A DNA stretch of 64,000 nt, from assembly GCA_014529385.2 (NCBI GenBank), contig CM043969.1, positions 14,631,446-14,695,445 of the forward strand, written 5' to 3'. Within the stretch, counting starts at the first letter, position 1. The number at the start of each line of letters is the position of its first letter. The position numbers and the translations under genes are program-made. Shown piece after piece: positions 1 to 11,754 of the stretch. Under the pieces are notes generated by a model, which did no database searches, was not told the origin of the DNA, and saw only the letters and a program-made list of their open reading frames with translations. Source of the DNA: Adiantum capillus-veneris (Eukaryota > Streptophyta > Polypodiopsida > Polypodiales > Pteridaceae).

Positions 1-2750
1 TCAACCTACCCAGCTTACCTTGCATGTTTAAGAAGATTTTCACATGAAAACATTGTTTTTCAAGCATCAAATCCCTACACTTGGCCTATATAACCGTATA
101 ATTCATAGACTCCTTTGTTTGCACTATGTCTTCACACTTGCTCTAGCATTTTGACATACACCTGTAAGCACCCTTGACCTTGCTTTCCACCTTTTCTAGC
201 ATCGGCTTTTTTTGGCTGCACCATCATTTCCCAGCCCTTAGTTGAGAATTCATGCTCAACCAAAAGCATGGTTATGGAACTTGAAATTTACCAAGTCTTA
301 TTCACATCTTTGTCTGTCTTTATAAGGTTGGTTTCCCAACTCCCTTCATCACAAAATGATGCCACCCCAATCAAATGGCCAACCATCTGATATACCCTCT
401 AAACAACCATCCTCACCTTTGAGATCAGACAAAAAACTCTAGGCATTGTCATCCATATGTAACACCATGCCGTAGTGCTTTATTCAAGCATCAAACCAAT
501 GATGCAAACAAGATTTTTGCAACATCATTTTATCAGTCCAAATATACACCTATATCTGCTTCACCCACGACATCACTCTGCACAATGTCACATGGACCCT
601 AATATCTATCCCTCCCACCCAACCAAAAGATAGAGAGGTTTTCACTCTAGAAAAGTCTTCAAAAAAGTCCTATAAGTGGAATATGGCCCACTATATACCT
701 AGTCTCACAAACACATCCATCAAACCATAAAGCACATACCTCCTTTGGAAGGTGATCTAGACCCATTGCCTATGTTTCCCCTTCTTGTAAGACCAAACAA
801 ACCTGCTCCACCTATAATTCTTCATCCATTAGCTCTTTAACTGACATGGGTTTCACACTTCACTCCATACATCTGGCAATTTCAGTGGCCACATCGGCAA
901 GACTATCCACACAAATTGAGTCATACGACTGAACCATTGCTTCTTGGTAGCAATCTTCATTTATGTGCTCTTCAATTCTCATCAATCAATGTACAAGAAA
1001 TCATGCCATACCTCCTCCTCTTATGTATTAGCACCACTAAACATAGGGGAGGGTTTCCCAATCCCCTTACTTTGCACTCCCATGTACAAGATATGTGTCA
1101 GCTTGGCTATCCATGGATGTGGCCTCATCCTTCCTTGAAAATCCCTGCACCAATTTCACAACCACAACTTGCTCCACAGATACCTTCATAAGCATATCCA
1201 TCAACATGGTACCGCATACCACATCACGTGCATGTCCACCTTCACAAGTTTGGATGCTTTCACTCGCTCTTCATTCACATTGCTGACCTTCACATCTTTT
1301 GGCATATCAAGAGGGGTTCCAACCTTACCATCATAGAGTTCTTGGAGTTTCTTTACTCACCAAAGAATTTGAACTCATCATCCAAAGTACCTTCTGTCTC
1401 AACTCCCAGAAGTTTGAGCTCGTAGCATCATCACCATCGCCATAGGTTGACTCTGTATCTGTATCCTCATCTTTCTTCTACTCCACAAAGACTTGCCCAC
1501 TACCTTGGCTTTGTACATTGCCTTCTTTTTCTTCCAAGCCCTTAGCATCTACAATCTTTATACACTCTACTACCTTTGCATGTGTAAAATTTATGTGAGA
1601 ACAAGCTCTTTTACCTCTTCATGTTTCTCTTCAGACTTTGCATCTGCTATCCCCTTTGCATCTAGGTCCTCTTCAATAAAATACTCATCCTCATTGATGA
1701 GATTGTTTTCCATCAACATGGACACATTGCAAATAGGAAACTTTAAAGAATCATAATTGACAACACTTCTTACAAACGAACAACTAGAACCACCTTTCAT
1801 TTCCCCACATAATGCATTGCTACCAAAACAGGTACATTATCTACAGGCTTTGGCAACCCCATCTCCAACTTTCAGTTTACTTTTTTGCTCATCACCTTGG
1901 CCATGTAGACCAAATTTGCATAGCTATCCACACCAAATTCTATCTTTTCTCTAATCCTCACATGCAAAACAATCCAATATGTTTTTGAGATATTGGTTGC
2001 CGCAAAACCTAGTAGCAACTTCCAACTGTTTCCAACAACCTTCAAACTGCTCTATAAAAAATGAAAAATCTTTACTTGCATACGTATCTTGTTGTTTACA
2101 ATGTTGATTGAAAAAATAAATGTATTTTTCATCTCCTCCTTGTAGCTATAGCTTCATTCTTATGTGCTCTCTTTCAGAGCCAAACTCTTTGGTCTAAGAG
2201 TTTTCTCTTGTATCCATAGCATCATAATTATGGTCTAAGAAAACTTGTTGATCATCAAGTTGCACAATGGCTACCATTTGGAATAGGAATAATATCATGG
2301 TCTTTTTCATCAGAAAGTATGGTGGGTGTGAACTCACTGACACAAACATCCATGGTTGCTAATATTTGAGTCCATTCAAATCGCTCAAAATAATGTTCAT
2401 GGAAAGGTTCATGCTTTCAACTTTGTACTCGCTTCCTCAAGAGAAAATGTCTTTTAAAAATTTCTTAAAAATTGAGTTCACAATTCTTCCATGTACTTCA
2501 ATTGCCATCCTTTAGAACATCAAGCTAGACCTTGTACGTGCATCAGAAGAGCGGTGTCGTCACAGCAACTTCTTCTCATCTATCATCATGTGCATTGACA
2601 ACATCCATAGCTCAAAATCTTCTACCCATGTTGGGGATAAAGACCATTAGGCCAATACCATCACATACTAAGCACTCATTATCCCTAATCTCATTCTTTG
2701 TTATTGATAATGTAGAACAATAAGGATCTCACCCATAGTGTGAGAAGAAG
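1..2750. other. Unassigned AT-rich sequence, no gene recognised
   Basis: No open frame longer than about 90 codons and no protein family could be recognised on either strand. The segment looks like decayed repeat DNA. The minus strand around 2400-2650 gives scattered gag-like tryptophan-rich peptide fragments broken by stops, which is too weak to name. The right end may contain the 5' LTR of the copia relic that follows, because a primer binding site lies just beyond it. Confidence 0.4.

Positions 2751-2753
<3 letters not shown>

Positions 2754-2845
<92 letters not shown>
2754..2845. repeat. (CT)n microsatellite, about 46 units
   Basis: An almost pure CT dinucleotide run of 92 bp. It lies about 60 bp before a tRNA-Met primer binding site, so it probably sits inside the 3' part of the LTR of the adjacent copia relic. 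Confidence 0.9.
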
Positions 2846-2849
<4 letters not shown>

Positions 2850-2906
2850 AACCCTAATATCTTAGCCCTTGTACCCCTTTTGCATTGCGCTCTCATCATC
2901 AACCAC

Positions 2907-2918
2907 TGGTATCAAAGC
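2907..2918 (+). other. Primer binding site of a copia-type element
   Basis: The 12-mer TGGTATCAAAGC is a one-base variant of the plant tRNA-iMet primer site TGGTATCAGAGC. It follows a sequence ending in CA (about 2905), as expected for the end of a 5' LTR, and precedes copia gag on the same strand. The left end of that LTR could not be placed because no matching 3' LTR was found. Confidence 0.6.
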
Positions 2919-4007
2919 CAAAGTGAAGGCCTTGCATTATTGCAACATGGTGTTGGAGAGTGGTGATGAAGCTACTTTCCAGCTTTGTTTTATAGCAGAG
3001 ATATGAATGAGTTGAAATTTGATTTTTAGCTTGGTTCCCACCATCCTTACGAGAAACATCCTGGTCTACAACTTTCCAGTTCAACATTTTTCCAAATTTT
3101 GCACCGGTTTTTTTGTATGTTTGATAAACTGTCTGTAGGTTGTGGATGGACAGCTGCAAATTTTTACGAATTTGTTTTGATCTCTAAAAACAACACATTT
3201 CATGCCCATTCCTAATAATTTTGACCAATTTTTTGTTCTCTACAACTTTGTAGAAGGAAGTTTTTGCAAGTTCTATATGGTTTGAGAGATATCGGCTGAC
3301 ATGGTGTAGGGTGTTCTTGAAGTTGCAGATGATTTTGTGAATAATTGTTGAAAGTGGGATGCTTACCACATACTTCATTTGTCCAATGCATGGCAAATTT
3401 GTTCAAGGATTTTGAGAGCACATAACAGAAATTAAAGCGTGGCTTGTGAAGAAAACATATGGGGGGGTATTAGCAAATTTATGGTTTTTAGTGCATCTTC
3501 CGATTTTGGCTTGCTTATGCGCATTGTTGATTACATTGATGCACGGTCTTGTGGATACTACCTATGTTCGCATTTGTGGAGCCACCTTTGCTAGTACAAC
3601 AGTCTTGGCCATTTTTGAGGCTTGGTTTGGAAGATAGTCATTTTTGAGACTTGACTACAGTCGTGTCATTGCTTAGCCTTTTGTGAGGGTTGGGCGTGAG
3701 GTGTTTTGAAGCGGAACAATAGGGGCCGGGTTACCCAGTTCAAGGTGAACTAGGTCGCTGGAGCTCCTGCTGAGATACCAGCAAATACTGCTTATTCTCT
3801 TGATTTATGACATTTGGGATTTGAGATTTTGGTCCTTGTATTAAAAAATTCTGCCTAAATTTTCCAGTGAATTTCATGGCTGTGATTGCTTGAACATCTC
3901 TTTATCTTTCCATTCATTCCCTTAAGCCTCTATGGGTGTTTTGGTTGAGATTTTACAGATGAAACTGTGTCAAATTTTTTTAAAGATTATTCTTGTCATT
4001 TAGTGGC

Positions 4008-4840
4008 ATTGGCTTCTTCTTCTTCGGATAGTGCTTTGCTTAACATTGAAAATTTTGATGGAAACAAATTTTTTTATTGGAAGAAACCAACCATGAATTT
4101 CTTGGTTCAAAAGATGCAGGTTAAGACCATAAAGTTTTAAGGTGTCAAACCCGAGAACATGGATACGAAAGAATGGGAAGAGTTAGATGAGTTAGCTAGG
4201 TCTACGATTCAATTATCATTATCTAAGGCTATGTACTACAATTTGAAAGATGGTGAAGGAGTTGCTTATGCATTATGGAATCATTTGTCCAATCTTTATG
4301 AATAGATTAGTGCTGCATCACAAGTTTATTGGTGGCTAAAGAATTTTGTTGATTATTGCATGAAAGAAGGGAGTTTAGTGTTAGATCATGTGAACAAGTT
4401 CAATGAGATTTTTTAGCTAGTTGATTGCACAAAAGGTTCCTGTTAACTATGATAGCCTAAAAGCTATGTTTTTGTTGACCACTTTGCCATAAAGCTGGGA
4501 TACTTTCTATGCGGCAATTAGTAGCAGCCTTACAATGAATGAACTCACCATGGAGAAGGTTGCTCGTTCTTTGTTGACTAAAGAGATGAACATGAAGAAC
4601 AATGATAGTGGGAAAGATTCCATTGTACTTAATGCTCTTAATGAATCTACAGAAAGAGGAATATCAAGAAGAAAATATTGTTCTCATCATGACAAAAAGT
4701 GTTACTATAGCAATAAGCCTGGTCATATAGAAAATGATTGTTTTATATGGAAGAGAGAACAAAGAAAAGCTAAAGGTAATCAAGTTCAAGACAAAGGTGG
4801 ACAAAAAGCTTCGTATGTAAGCATTATGTCACGTTCCTGA
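4008..4840 (+). pseudogene. Copia gag relic with damaged zinc knuckle
   Basis: The reading starts near a serine-rich leader and continues into NIENFDGNKFFYWKK, the typical gag N-terminus (UBN2-type capsid) of plant copia elements. Stops occur near 4138, 4302 and 4414, and the frame changes before 4535. The 4535-4840 open stretch ends in a knuckle of form C-X2-S-X4-H-X4-C, in which the second cysteine has become serine. In an intact element this protein packages the RNA. Here it cannot be made whole. Confidence 0.8.
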
Positions 4841-4854
4841 GAATAAGTGTAACA

Positions 4855-6750
4855 AGCTCCCAAGTCAAGTAAATGTATATTCTTGGGTTATGGCGAGTCT
4901 GGCAAAATGGGATATCATCTTTGGATCACGAAGCCAAAAAGATTGTTCAAAGTTATGATGTGTACTTCAATGAGCAAAAGATTCATAAGAAACCTATACT
5001 TACTACTGAGATTTGTTGTGTGCTAATTCAAGAGGATGGGATAGTGCATAATAGAGTACGTAATGTACTTTAACAACAACCACAACATGTGGAGAACCCT
5101 CTTGTGTTAGAAAAAAAAGTGGAGCAACCTAATGTGCACGAGTTAAGGAGATCTACTTGAGTTTCTCATCCTCGTGTATGTTTTGTTCCATCACTTGACA
5201 ATGTGATGTTGATAGATTGTGGTGAGCCTTCATTCTATGAGGAAGCTATGTCTACAAATAATAAGCTTAAGTGGCATTTGGTTATGCAATCTGAGATGAA
5301 TTCTTTGAAGAATAATGGCACTTGCAACTTGGTACATTTGAATGAGGGCATGAACGTTCTTCCTTGCAGATGGGTCTACAAATGAAGGTCACTTTAATTG
5401 ATGATAAGCCAAACTAGAAGGATAGACTGATTGCCAAGTGTTTTAAGCAATTAACAGGTGTTGATTTTCATGAAACTTCTTTACCAATTGTGAAGATCAC
5501 TCTTTGCTTAGTAATTGCATTGGTAGCCATTGAGGATATGGAACTTGTCCAAATGGATGTCAAAACGACATTCTTACATGGGGATCTTCATTTATATGTT
5601 ATTGAAGCCAAGGAAAGATGGTCTAAAAGCTTAGAAAGGATCTCTATGGGACAAAACAAGGATCCCATCAATGGTATCATAAGTTTTATGCTTTTATGAG
5701 GTCTCAAGGTTTCAAAAGGAGTGACAAAGATAATTGTCTCTACACTAAAAAGGTTATTGATGGTACTTTCTGTTATTGATCTTGTATGTAGACGACATGC
5801 TTATCAACACCGGGAAAATTACTTGCGAGATAGATGCATTGAAATCAAAGTTGCACAAGAACTTTGATATGAAGGATTTAGGAGAAGAAAATCACTTTCT
5901 TGGTATGAGACTATTCAGAGATAGGAGCAAGAAAATGCTTTACTTATCTCACACTGAATACATTTCCAAGGTACTTTAACATTTTAATATGGAGAGGGGG
6001 AAGGTATCCAATAGCCCGCTACCTCCATATGTAAAACTTAGCCAAATGGATTGTCCTAAATCAAAGGAAAAAAAGGCTGAAATGGCCAAGGTACCTTATG
6101 CATCCGCTATTGGTAGCTTGATGTATGTCATGATTGATACACGTCCAAACATTGCATTTGTAGTGGAAGTAGTTAGCAGATACATGTCTAATCCTGGTAA
6201 GAATCTTTGGGAGGCAGTGAAAGAAGTGATGAGATATTTGGGAGGTACAAAGGACAAATGCTTATGCTTTAGAAACAAGGAGGTGTGTGTAAAAGGATAC
6301 ACGAATGTTGATTATGTAGGGAATGTGGACAATAGATGACCCACTAGTGGCTATGTTTTTACATTTTCTGGGGGTGCAATATTATGAAGATATCATTTTC
6401 AAGATTGCATTGCACAAGCAACCACCGAGGCAAAATATGTGGCCACCTCTGAATCTTGCAAAGAATCTATTTGACTTGCTCGTCTAGTGAGAGATTTGGG
6501 CCTTAATGCTGAGATTTTGATATTGCATTGTGACAGTAGTCATAGTTCTATTCAACTAGCACAAAATCTTCTGTTTCATGCAAAAACAAAGAACATTGGG
6601 ATCAAGTGTCATTTCATTTGGGAGATGCTTGAGGATAAGTGCATCCAACTTGTCAAGGTGCACACACATGACAACCCTACTGACCTTCTCACAAAGGGTT
6701 TACCTCCTAAGCATTTTGCATACTGCCATGACTTGATGGGCATTGGGTAG
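4855..6750 (+). pseudogene. Copia pol relic: end of integrase, RT, RNase H
   Basis: The first recognisable residues (KCIFLGYGESGKMGYHLW) belong to the linker behind the integrase core, so protease and integrase catalytic parts are deleted. Reverse transcriptase follows in pieces (5203-5385, 5490-5699, 5776-5979) and keeps the YVDD box near 5780. RNase H is spread over 5989-6750 and ends with the conserved HAKTKNIGIKCHFIWE region near 6575. Stops and frame changes separate the pieces. The element cannot move by itself. Confidence 0.85.
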
Positions 6751-6918
6751 ATCCATAATAATCTACTTACCCATTCATCTTCACTTCAGCTATGATACCA
6801 CTTTCAGAGTGCACGGTGTGTGTGGAGTGTGAGGGAGAAGAAGAGCAGGCACGAGCACGATGTGGGTGGAGCTCTCAATGAGGATTCACAATTACTTCAC
6901 CACTCCTTATTATTCTAT

Positions 6919-7070
6919 ATGATCAAACGAATAGATAAGGTAAGAAAAATCAATGTGATGTATGCTCGGCCAGTTTGTATGAACCCTAACACATATGACC
7001 AAAAGAATAGATAAGGTTAGTACAGTCAATGTGATGTATGCTCAGCAAGTTGGCATGAACCCTAACACAT
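6919..7070. repeat. Two tandem copies of a ~75-bp unit
   Basis: A unit beginning ATATGA(T/C)CAAA(C/A)GAATAGATAAGG and ending in AACCCTAACACA occurs twice head to tail with a few mismatches. It lies directly behind the copia pol relic. It may belong to that element's 3' region or LTR, but no second LTR copy is available to prove it. Confidence 0.7.
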
Positions 7071-7097
7071 CCATAGATGGAACTATGTGTTCTAGCA

Positions 7098-7502
7098 TCA
7101 ACCCATCAGCCTCAGCATGAGCATATCAAAGAGCTCCATGTCTATCATTTGTGCATGTGTCTCTAGGGAGCAAAGCTGCTCTACTTTTGTTTGCATAGAC
7201 TCTAACAACACCTGTTGTGTCTCACTAGAGCATTTCCACTCTATCTCTATCTCTACAGAGTCTATAGGCATTTCATGTAAAGCTAAGATCTCTATCTCAT
7301 GAGCATGGTGGATCTCACCCACAAAGAAGACATGCCTCCTCTCTCGTTGAATGCATGCGAGCAATAAAATCAAGACTATGTCCTCTCGTACCTCAAATAC
7401 ATGCAAAAGATATACCAAGCCACTGAGTCTCCCTTGGAAATCACTAGTGATCCACAATGCATCTAAAAAGACTATTCTCTGAGTAGTATCTGACACCAAC
7501 AA
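7098..7502 (-). pseudogene. 134-codon open frame next to copia relic, unidentified
   Basis: This open minus-strand frame lies immediately downstream of the copia protease relic, where the pre-integrase zinc finger and integrase would be. I see no HHCC or DDE motif in it. It is probably a frame-shifted remnant of the same element. A real protein is unlikely, because the sequence is rich in repeated GAG/CAT-type triplets and has no recognisable domain. Confidence 0.3.
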
Positions 7503-7514
7503 TTTGCTAACTTC

Positions 7515-7982
7515 TCATGAGATCAAACTCTGCCTCAACTGAGGAACATAGCATACATGTTGTAGTGCGTAGGATGCACCATTGGGTAATAACAAACAAA
7601 CATCTCTTGCACCCGTAATGTCAAATACTGAACCATTGATCAAGTGTACACAACCAAAGATCCCACTAGAGAAAGTGTTAAACCACTCACGATGTGGTGT
7701 GACGTGGGAAGTTGCATCCTCATCTAGCAACCAACAAGGAAAAGTGCAACCTCTTGAAGACATCTAAGCCTGAGCAACGATAAAGGTGAACGTGAGATCA
7801 TCGGCATTGGCATATGAAGCCACCACTCTAGCATGAGTCAAAACCTTACCTGCACCACGTATAGATCTTCGTTGCTCCCTCTTATGTATGAAACAACGAC
7901 ACATAATGTGTCCTATGTGACCACATTGCCAACATCGCATATATCGACAATTGTGAGACTTTGGCCTCTTACAAGTCATCAT
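7515..7982 (-). pseudogene. Copia gag C-terminus and protease relic
   Basis: Reading leftward, 7982-7764 encodes a zinc knuckle CWQCGHIGHIMCRC (C-X2-C-X4-H-X4-C), and 7763-7515 encodes the protease region. That region has WLLDEDATSHVTPHREWF where intact elements have an Asp-Ser/Thr-Gly-Ala active site, so the catalytic triad is lost. The following FDITGARDVCLLLPNG and HVCYVPQLRQSLIS are typical copia protease to pre-integrase sequence. A TAG separates the two halves in an otherwise continuous frame. It is a different family from the nested pair at 8.6-17.9 kb. Confidence 0.8.
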
Positions 7983-7990
7983 AGTCGACT

Positions 7991-8611
7991 CTAAACTGTC
8001 GCACGTTTGTTATATGGATGCCAAGAAACCAAGGCTATGGTGAGAAATCTTGGGAGAAAAATGACAAAGTATCCCCTATAACCTAAGCAAAACCTCAATC
8101 ATAAACCATGCCAAACTAGCAGAAATCACTCGACCACTAGACAATCATGAAAACCATGATCAATCACATCAAAACCAATGCTTGCATATGAATAAAACAG
8201 CTCCACAATCTATAGGCATAAACAATATTATTAAACCAAGTGAGCCCAATTTGGAACAAACAACTCAATCGAGCATAAAGCACACAATCTTTTATGCAAG
8301 TAGTGACAAAAAATAGTGCTCAAAATGCATCCCACAAGAAAACTGCTTGTAATATCTAAAAGATTTTCCAAAAACTTATAGAACTTGTGAGTATCGATAA
8401 TCTATAGCCACATGAGCACATGAAACTCTCACTCCTGCAAGAGTGGATACAAGAATACTAAATCCATGTCAAAATGACAAAACCTATCAAAGTGAGAGTA
8501 AAAACTCGATCGTTGTCAAAGTGGGACTCACACTTGACCACTAAACCATCAGAGAGTAAACTGCAGATACACACAAAGCATGACAAGAATTTGAAAAAAT
8601 ATGATAGATTT
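7991..8611. other. Unassigned stretch between copia relic and nested pair
   Basis: No gene or motif was recognised. It should be the upstream part of the minus-strand copia relic into which the 8612-17916 element inserted. If so, the original sequence resumes at 17922. Confidence 0.4.
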
Positions 8612-8838
8612 TGTTGGAATTAGGGTTGCAGAGAAACACACATAGCTTGGAGAAGACGAAGGAAGCTCAAGGCACACAATAGAGAGTATGTTACTTAGTG
8701 TGCAATGGAAAGATTGATAGCCCTAGAGTGATGGGCGTATATACAATGCACGGGGGAAAAAACCTCCTAAAGAGGAAAAAAATGCCCCGGAGGTCCTAGT
8801 GTGTTCACACACATCACTACCACATGTATATGGTAACA
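8612..8838 (-). repeat. 3' LTR of outer copia element
   Basis: 227 bp, beginning TGTTGGAATTAG and ending TGGTAACA on the plus strand. It is identical base for base to the 3' LTR of the inner element (11453-11679), although it differs at about 14 sites from its own partner at 17689-17916. Confidence 0.95.
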
Positions 8839-8913
8839 AATCCCCCCTGGAGTGATGCGGTGAACGAGAGCTGGCACATGAGTAAAGGGAAGTGCCATGC
8901 CCTGAGGACAGGA

Positions 8914-11452
8914 TCAGTCCACAAAGGGGAGTAAGCCCAAAGCTTTGCGGAAAGCTTCAAGCTTCTCACGAGACAATGCCTTTGTGAAAAGATCTGCAAG
9001 GTTGTCCTGTGTTGGCACATTAGCCAAGCTGATCTCTCCTGCTGAGAGCTTCTCCCTGACATAGTGGTAATGCACCTCAATGTGCTTTGTGCGAGCATGA
9101 AAAACTGGGTTCCTCGCAACTGCCAATGCGCTCTGACTGTCAGTGTAGATAGTGTTGGCAGTGTCCTGTCCAACACCCAAATCAGCCATAAGGCATCTGA
9201 GCCATACACACTCAACCGTAGCTGTGAAGACTGCCCTGTACTCAGCCTCACAACTCGAAGTGGCCACAGTAGGTTGCTTCTTGCTCAACCATGATATACA
9301 TGAACTGCCAAGCATGAAACAGAAACCACTTGTGGACACTCGCGTGTCAAAACAACCAGCCCAATCTAAGTCCGAAAAAGCATGTAAGTCTGGCGGCAAT
9401 GATCCCCCCTTGGGATAAAACAAGCCAAGATGTAAAGTGCCACTAAGGTAGCGGAAAATCCTCTTGACAGCCTGCCAATGCTTAGACCCTGGGCTATGCA
9501 TAAATCTGCTGACCTGTGAGACTGCAAATTGAATATCCGGCCTTGCGTTGCATACATAAATGAGGCAGCCAACAACAGTTTGATAAAGAGTGACATCAGC
9601 AAGATCGCCAGCAACATGTAGACTCAACTTCAAACCTGTTTCCATGGGAGTGGCAATAGGTTTGCAATCCTCAAGTCCAAACTTACATTCGTATTTCCAC
9701 CACTGAAAAGAGGCAACAAAGTGTCATAAATGTCCTGGGATCTTACATTACTATCTCTAGTACATGACAGCAAGGGCTGAACAGAATCTTCCACAAACAC
9801 TACATCCCGAGAAACTAGAATACGTATTGTTTGGGAATGATACAACCTGTAACCTTTGCTTTCAGCACTATAACCAACAAAAATACATTTGACAGTCTTA
9901 TCATCCAATTTTCTGCGCTGCACTTGTGGCACCAAAGCATATGCCAAACAGCCAAAAACACGCATGTGCTCAATAGAAGGCTTTCTATCATGCCATGCTT
10001 CATATGGAGTAATAGACTGCAAAGCTTTTGTAGGACACCTGTTAAGTACATAAGTGGCACACATGAATGCGGCAAAGCTTGACTTTTGACCATACATCGT
10101 GCCATTTCCGTCAGTGATCTGTTTTTCCTCTCAGCAACACCATTTTTTTGAGGTGTGTAAGGCACTGTACATTGGTGTTTTATCCCACGACTAGACAAAA
10201 ATGCATTAAATTCATGAGACATATACTCCCCCCCTCGATCGGAACGGAGGGTGCCCATAGTACATTTTGAGACATTTTCAGCCATAGCCAGAAATTGTTT
10301 GAATCACATAAAAACTTCGGACTTTTCTTTAAGCAGAAATACCCATGCATGCCTGGAGTAATCATCAATAAAAGTCACGAAGTACAGGTAATTGCCCAAG
10401 GACGGAGTTTTCATGGGCCCACAAACATCACTATGCACAAGCTGCAACCTACATGTGGCCCGAACTGAACCATCCTTTGGAAACTTAGAACGCTACATCT
10501 TACCCAAAATACAGCCTTCACAAACATGTTTGACAGGTTCTTCAAGAGGTGGCAAAGAAGCAACCATGTCAGATTTCTGCAAACGCAGCAAACTGGCAAA
10601 ATTCAAATGACCAAAACGTGCATGCCAAAGTTTTCCATCTGAAATAGCCTTTGAATCCACAACTTCCTTTGCAAAATTTTGTCCACACTTGTCATACAAA
10701 GTGAGCTTATACAGCCCACGGCACAAAAGGCCAGATGCAACAATTTCATCACCAAAACTGAGATCATGAACTGTACATCTGTCATCCACAAATTTGACTA
10801 CAAGTCCAAGTCTAGCAAGTGCGGATACAGACAAGAGATTCTTCTTGATCCCAGGTACATAAAGTGCATCAACAAGTGTGAAGGAGCTGCCATTAGCAGC
10901 AGTGAGCACAATCTTTCCAACTCCCTGAACTCGATAAGAGGCGTTGTTGGCACAAGTGATCGAATTCCCATAAGGGACAGACTCGAGAGAGGTAAACAAT
11001 TCATGATGTGAGATAATGTGCTTTGTAGCACCACTGTCGAAATACCACACATGTGAATCTGCAGCAACTGACAAGCATGCATCATGGACAACGGGATTGT
11101 AAGTGCACTCTGCGCTAAAAGCCCATTCTGCATCAACATCAGCAACACAGTCTCCTCTCACAGAAGACTCAACAATGGCTGCATTTGTAGTGGAACCAGC
11201 ATTTGCAGTGGAACCACCCTCTTTCTTCTTAGCCTCTTTGGCCTTCAACTTAGGACACGACTTGATCAAGTGATCATTGGCTTTACAATAATGGCAACGC
11301 ATCTTCTTTTTGCCCTTGTCACCAGAATTTCCAAACGAATTGCTACCAGCAGAAGCATTAGGAACAGAATTTTTGCCACTCGCAGCAGAACCATAAGAAG
11401 TGGCTGCATTACTGTTACCACTCTTTCTTTGAGAAGCAATAAAAGCCTGTTC
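8914..11452 (-). pseudogene. Outer copia pol (interrupted, internally deleted)
   Basis: From right to left it keeps part of gag with a zinc knuckle CHYCKANDHLIKSC, protease (WYFDSGATKHII), the pre-integrase HHCC region and the integrase core, broken into several frames (10493-11518, 9815-10285, 9630-10097), then RNase H (8914-9645) ending in GLLPFVD. Compared with the inner copy it lacks the whole reverse transcriptase, removed by a deletion of about 1036 bp at 9680-9688. A second deletion of about 19 bp near 10065 shifts the frame in the integrase region. Confidence 0.9.
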
Positions 11453-11679
11453 TGTTGGAATTAGGGTTGCAGAGAAACACACATAGCTTGGAGAAGACGA
11501 AGGAAGCTCAAGGCACACAATAGAGAGTATGTTACTTAGTGTGCAATGGAAAGATTGATAGCCCTAGAGTGATGGGCGTATATACAATGCACGGGGGAAA
11601 AAACCTCCTAAAGAGGAAAAAAATGCCCCGGAGGTCCTAGTGTGTTCACACACATCACTACCACATGTATATGGTAACA
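11453..11679 (-). repeat. 3' LTR of inner copia element
   Basis: 227 bp, TG...CA ends. It differs from the 5' LTR at 16403-16629 by 5 substitutions (about 2 %) and is identical to the outer element's 3' LTR at 8612-8838. Confidence 0.95.
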
Positions 11680-11690
11680 AATCCCCCCTG
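11680..11690 (-). other. Polypurine tract of inner copia
   Basis: On the minus strand CAGGGGGGATT directly precedes the 3' LTR, the position where plus-strand DNA synthesis is primed. The same sequence sits at 8839-8849 in the outer copy. Confidence 0.8.
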
Positions 11691-11754
11691 GAGTGATGCG
11701 GTGAACGAGAGCTGGCACATGAGTAAAGGGAAGTGCCATGCCCTGAGGACAGGA

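Larger units (their letters stand above)
2907..6750 (+). mobile_element. Decayed Ty1/copia retrotransposon, internal region
   Basis: The order is PBS, a leader of about 1.1 kb, gag with a zinc-knuckle remnant, an abrupt jump to the end of the integrase region, then reverse transcriptase and RNase H, all on the plus strand. Order and motifs are those of Ty1/copia. Protease and the integrase core are missing between about 4845 and 4870, and stops and frame changes interrupt gag and pol. No 3' LTR was recognised after 6750. It is a dead element older than the nested pair to its right. Confidence 0.85.
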
